Of a DNA stretch of 64,000 nucleotides, positions 61,911 to 64,000 are shown piece by piece. A program made the translations under genes and the position numbers. Under the pieces are notes generated by a model. The model saw nothing but the letters and a program-made list of their open reading frames with translations. It did no database searches and was not told the DNA's origin. Position 1 is the stretch's first letter; each line of letters begins with the position of its first letter. The stretch lies in assembly GCA_949752745.1 (NCBI GenBank), contig OX457034.1, positions 5,884,264 to 5,948,263 on the forward strand, given 5' to 3'. The DNA comes from Protula sp. h YS-2021. Its lineage: Eukaryota; Annelida; Polychaeta; Sabellida; Serpulidae.

Positions 61911-62001
<91 letters not shown>
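61911..62001. repeat. (TA)n microsatellite
   Basis: About 45 uninterrupted AT dinucleotides. Confidence 0.98.
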
Positions 62002-62002
<1 letters not shown>

Positions 62003-62299
62003 CCTTCAACCTTTAGACTTTTTGTGCGATGCACACTGGATATGGACTTGTAAATGCTCAGACATGATTTAGTTAAATATGGCTTAAATTCTGGTGAAAT
62101 GGATTGCCTTTAAGCAAGAACATTTGTTTGCAATGTGCCTATAACTATGAAACCTCCGGACAAGCTTTGCAGCTTTTTGTTCTACATGTTTTTCATAACG
62201 TATCACATGACCCCTGGCTCCCGGAACCGGATACGTAATGGCCTACCGACAGACGGCACCGAGCGCGTAAACGTTTCCAGCACACAGTCCTCGTAAAGA

Positions 62300-63070
62300 C
62301 AAAAACGCACAGGAGAGGGTAACAAACCACAGTGGAGAGGATAACAAACCACACAGGAGAGAGGTAAGAAACCACACAGGAGAGGGTAACAAACCACACA
62401 GGAGAGAGGTAAGAAACCACACAGGAGAGAGGTAAGAAACCACACAGGACAGGGGTAACAAACCGCATAGGAGAGGGGTAACAAACCACACAGGAGAGGG
62501 CAACAAACCACACAGGAAAGGGTAACAAACCACACAGGAGGGGGTAACAAACCGCATAGGAGAGGGGTAACAAACCACACAGAAGAGGGTAACAAACCAC
62601 ACAGAAGAGGGTAACAAACCACACAGGAGAGGGTAACAAACCACACAGGAGAGGGGTAACAAACCACACAGGAGAGGGTAACAAACCACACAGGAGAGGG
62701 TAACAAACCACACAGGAGAGGGTAACAAACCACACAGGAGAGAGGTAACAAACCGCACAGGAGAGGTGTAACAAACCGCATAGGAGATAGATAACAGTTC
62801 ACACAGGAGAGGGGTAAAAAACCACACAGGAGAGGGGTAACAAATCCCGCAGGCGAGGGGTAACAAATCACACGTGGGGGGTGCAACAACCACACAGGAG
62901 AGGAGTATAAATCATACAGAAGAGGGGTAACAAATCCTACAGGCGAGGGGTAACAAAATACCACATTCGAGGGGTAACAAATCACACGTGGGGGGTGCAA
63001 CAACCACACAGGAGAGGAGTATAAATCATACAGGAGAGGGGTAACAAACTATACGGGAGGAGAGGGCAAC
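62300..63070. repeat. 24/25-bp array in the AP1S intron, about 31 copies
   Basis: The unit is GGTAACAAACCACACAGGAG plus AGGG. The right part (62850-63060) is more diverged, with a duplicated block containing CACGTGGGGGGTGCAACAAC. Minus-strand frames up to 268 residues are artefacts. Confidence 0.95.
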
Positions 63071-63476
63071 AAACTAACCAATGGGACAACGCCCCCCCCC
63101 CCCCCCCAGGAACGTGAACCAGACCAGTCATGACTTCCGAGATCCCACTTCTAACCAGTTTACTTATTTGTACTTTCCTGTTTTCATTTTATGTTATTCA
63201 ATAACAAGAGTTTTAAAAAAATATTAAAATCTATTTTCGGTTGGTGCCCTCCCCCCTCCCCCTCACTCCCTAAATCTCACTGGGAAGAAAAAAAAAAAAC
63301 GAAAAAACGAAAAAAGTCACTTTGTATTATTTAAAATGAGAATTCTGAAACAAATGAGAAACTAAATACCTTATGACAGGCTGCTCCGTGCCTCATAAAT
63401 AAATATCTGGTTTCTTATTTGCTTTAGAATTCTGATTTTCAATGATACGGTGTTGGAGTGAGAAATGAAAGCCGAC

Positions 63477-63614
63477 CTCCTGCAGCAGATCCTGGGCAGC
63501 GATGGCCTTGAGGACATTCTTCTTGCTTGTCTCCTGCACCTCGCCGCCGAGAACCAGCTCATCCAGCATGAAGTACGCCTTCTCAAAGTTGAATATTATG
63601 TCCAATTCACACAC
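63477..63614 (-). CDS. AP1S: AP-1 complex sigma subunit, penultimate exon
   Basis: It codes [20 protein letters not shown] then [20 protein letters not shown] and QDLLQE, 46 codons, phase 0 at both ends. This is nearly identical to the conserved C-terminal half of AP1S1/2/3. The sigma subunit is the small chain of the AP-1 heterotetramer, which links clathrin to cargo at the trans-Golgi and endosomes; sigma with gamma reads dileucine sorting signals. The acceptor is atttggctag/GTGTG and the donor CAGGAG/gtcggc. The upstream exons lie beyond the right edge. The family's paralogue cannot be decided from this fragment. Confidence 0.95.
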
Positions 63615-64000
63615 CTAGCCAAATAAACAAATATTATACTCCTTAAGCATCTAAATCCGAGTGAAAAAGAAATCGTACTCATGGCAAGCGGTAACTGCCC
63701 TTGTAGTAAAGTAGCGCGAATTCTGCCTTTTTTTGCGGTATTTATTAAGGGCTCATCCAGCAAGTACGCATGTGGAAAGGTGGTGTGGGGGTGGGGGGCC
63801 AGGGGTTCGGATGTTGATGTTACGGTGAATGGGTGGACTGTAGATTTTTATAACATGGTTTTGTGTTTCTCAAAAACTTTGTTTTTGCCTTTTCCGCTTC
63901 ATAATTTTGTATAAAGAAGCAGCAATGATATCTATAGCATATCACGGAAGTTTTACGGTCATCAGTTTACATTAGTCTATTCCGGAATAGACTCGTGATA
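63615..64000. other. AP1S intron at the right edge
   Basis: No further sigma exon is visible. The upstream exons should lie beyond the window. Confidence 0.6.

Noticed and set aside
62193..63009. Cys/Leu-rich frames resembling a membrane protein
   Set aside because: Encoded by the 24/25-bp array in the AP1S intron; three overlapping frames are open.

Overview
The window looks like nuclear DNA from a non-vertebrate bilaterian animal, probably a marine invertebrate; the exact group cannot be read from the sequence. Genes are split by GT/AG introns, introns are packed with tandem arrays, and several families of DNA transposons are present. The main gene encodes an insect-type (circadian) TIMELESS protein, which vertebrates lack.

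Layout, in transcription order on the minus strand. (1) timeless occupies about 31.85 kb down to 1.97 kb. I assembled 20 coding exons by hand from splice signals, matching codon phase and recalled similarity to Drosophila TIM. The first 17 exons join without a phase break into 719 codons. The last three (88 codons plus stop) cannot be phase-linked to them, because one or more exons are missing, most likely in the 200-N gap at 6162-6361. (2) The region 31.85-59.1 kb is intergenic: AT-rich DNA with three copies of a Helitron-like element, an internally deleted hAT element with a perfect 8-bp target duplication, a pair of long-TIR MITEs, a hAT-like MITE and several large minisatellites. No convincing gene was found there. 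(3) From 59.16 kb past the right edge lies the 3' end of a gene for a sigma subunit of the AP-1 clathrin adaptor, seen as its last two exons about 4.3 kb apart, with arrays and a (TA)n tract between them.

The most unusual feature is the relationship between the timeless exons and the arrays next to them. Several intronic arrays are built from the exon-intron junction itself. Exon 5 is followed by about 25 tandem 33-bp copies of its own last 26 bases plus the splice donor. Exon 2 is preceded by about 17 copies of its splice acceptor and followed by about 15 copies of its donor. Exon 14 is followed by about 19 donor copies. Exon 15 is followed by degenerate donor copies, exon 4 by two extra copies of its 3' end, and exon 18 is preceded by copies of its acceptor. 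In the exon 5 case the reading frame only works if the first array monomer is coding, so exon and array cannot be separated.

A PIF/Harbinger transposon (about 3785-6041) has inserted into the exon 18 acceptor array. It carries a broken transposase and two nested insertions. Long open frames over the arrays are artefacts of monomer lengths divisible by three and are not annotated as genes.
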